A stretch of 22,711 bases of DNA from an uncultured Eubacteriales bacterium (GTDB taxonomy: Bacteria > Bacillota > Clostridia > Oscillospirales > Acutalibacteraceae), in NCBI GenBank assembly GCA_934486455.1, contig CAKSPR010000030.1, positions 1 to 22,711 on the forward strand, written 5' to 3'. The notes under the pieces are model-generated. The model saw nothing but the letters and a program-made list of their open reading frames with translations, did not search any database and was not told the DNA's origin. The position numbers and the translations under genes are program-made. Of the stretch, positions 22,394 through 22,711 are shown piece by piece (position 1 is the stretch's first letter; each line of letters starts with the position of its first letter).

Positions 22394-22711
22394 TTAATTC
22401 TCTTTCATTTTGTCGATAAGCGTAAAGGCTCTGTCCACATAAATGCCACTGTCCCTTGCGCCCTTTTCGCTGAACACCCCTGCCGAAGCCACGGGCTTAT
22501 TGCTGCGATAAAGCAGAAACGGCACCGGATCTGACGCGTGGGTCATGGTCGAAAGCGGTGTGGGATGATCGGGCATAATGAGAACGGTGTAATCGTCAAG
22601 CCCTTTAAGCCTTTCAAGCAGAGGAGCAAGAATTTTTTTGTCGATTTCCTCAATGGCTTTGACCTTGTTTTGAACCTCTCCCCTGTGTCCGCACTCGTCT
22701 GGGGCTTCAAC
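22394..22711 (-). CDS. Cofactor-independent phosphoglycerate mutase, archaeal-type (C-terminal part)
   Basis: The last 105 residues are visible; the gene runs off the right edge. It interconverts 3- and 2-phosphoglycerate in glycolysis. The visible part starts VEAPDECGHRGEVQNKVKAI, which contains the metal-binding Asp and His of the alkaline-phosphatase superfamily. It continues with VLIMPDHPTPLSTMTHASDPVPFLLY, a signature of the ApgM-type (archaeal-like) enzyme, with Asp-His and later His metal ligands. The ApgM type differs from the GpmI enzyme of most Firmicutes but is common in Clostridia. A related phosphonopyruvate-decarboxylase-like annotation sometimes attached to this family is less likely. 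DUF1846 follows 26 bases downstream. Confidence 0.9.
   Translation of the reverse strand, partial: VEAPDECGHRGEVQNKVKAIEEIDKKILAPLLERLKGLDDYTVLIMPDHPTPLSTMTHASDPVPFLLYRSNKPVASAGVFSEKGARDSGIYVDRAFTLIDKMKEN

Noticed and set aside
1..22711. CRISPR array, transposon ends or tRNA genes
   Set aside because: No regularly spaced repeats, transposase-like frame, terminal inverted repeats or tRNA cloverleaf sequence was seen.

Overview
The window looks like a chromosomal segment of a spore-forming, anaerobic Clostridia-type Firmicute, perhaps an Oscillospirales/Ruminococcaceae relative. This rests on strong AGGAGG-like ribosome sites, sigma-A promoters with TTGACA/TATAAT spacing, pyruvate phosphate dikinase, a Na+-pumping decarboxylase, a SpoIVFA/SpoIVFB-like pair, SipW-type secretion signals, and the closeness of the encoded proteins to clostridial families. 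It is mostly housekeeping DNA. I saw no tRNA, rRNA operon, insertion sequence, prophage or CRISPR array.

Layout. 1-471 (-) is the start of ppdK, with a palindrome-rich promoter region. 832-2442 (+) is a prs-pth operon behind a promoter and a long leader hairpin. A bidirectional terminator separates it from a convergent lipoprotein of glycoside hydrolase family 3 (2662-3948, -). From 10.7 kb down to 4.1 kb on the minus strand lies a long collinear run: prfB, an alpha/beta hydrolase, murF with a membrane N-terminus, ddl, oadG and oadB. It joins translation termination, the last cytoplasmic peptidoglycan-precursor steps (D-Ala-D-Ala synthesis and its addition to the UDP-MurNAc-tripeptide), and two membrane subunits of a sodium pump whose catalytic subunit is not here.

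11.06-13.12 kb (+) holds a RING/zinc-ribbon membrane protein with no normal start codon at its ribosome site, then galU and a strong terminator. 13.24-14.86 kb (+) holds a phosphodiesterase-like alkaline-phosphatase-superfamily protein and a flavodoxin, again closed by terminators. RNase P RNA (rnpB) lies on the minus strand at about 15112-15450 with an excellent promoter. Divergent from it is the M23-M50 pair resembling SpoIVFA-SpoIVFB, which in Bacillus controls sigma-K activation in the mother cell.

17.3-20.6 kb (-) holds two paralogous secreted proteins. Each has a SipW-type signal, a TasA/camelysin-like N-terminal region and a C-terminal array of short 'NGG.F' beta-helix-like repeats, and each has its own near-consensus promoter. 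This is the most accessory-looking part of the window. The right end carries a DUF1846 protein and the C-terminus of a cofactor-independent phosphoglycerate mutase (both -).

The most interesting items are the paired TasA-like/beta-helix surface proteins, the zinc-finger gene whose ribosome site faces ATA rather than ATG, the structured leader of prs, the palindromes at the ppdK promoter, the overlapping palindromes upstream of the GH3 gene, the unfused prfB with no programmed frameshift, and the truncated SpoIVFB-like protease. Function calls come from reading the translated sequence and recalled family motifs; no database search was possible.
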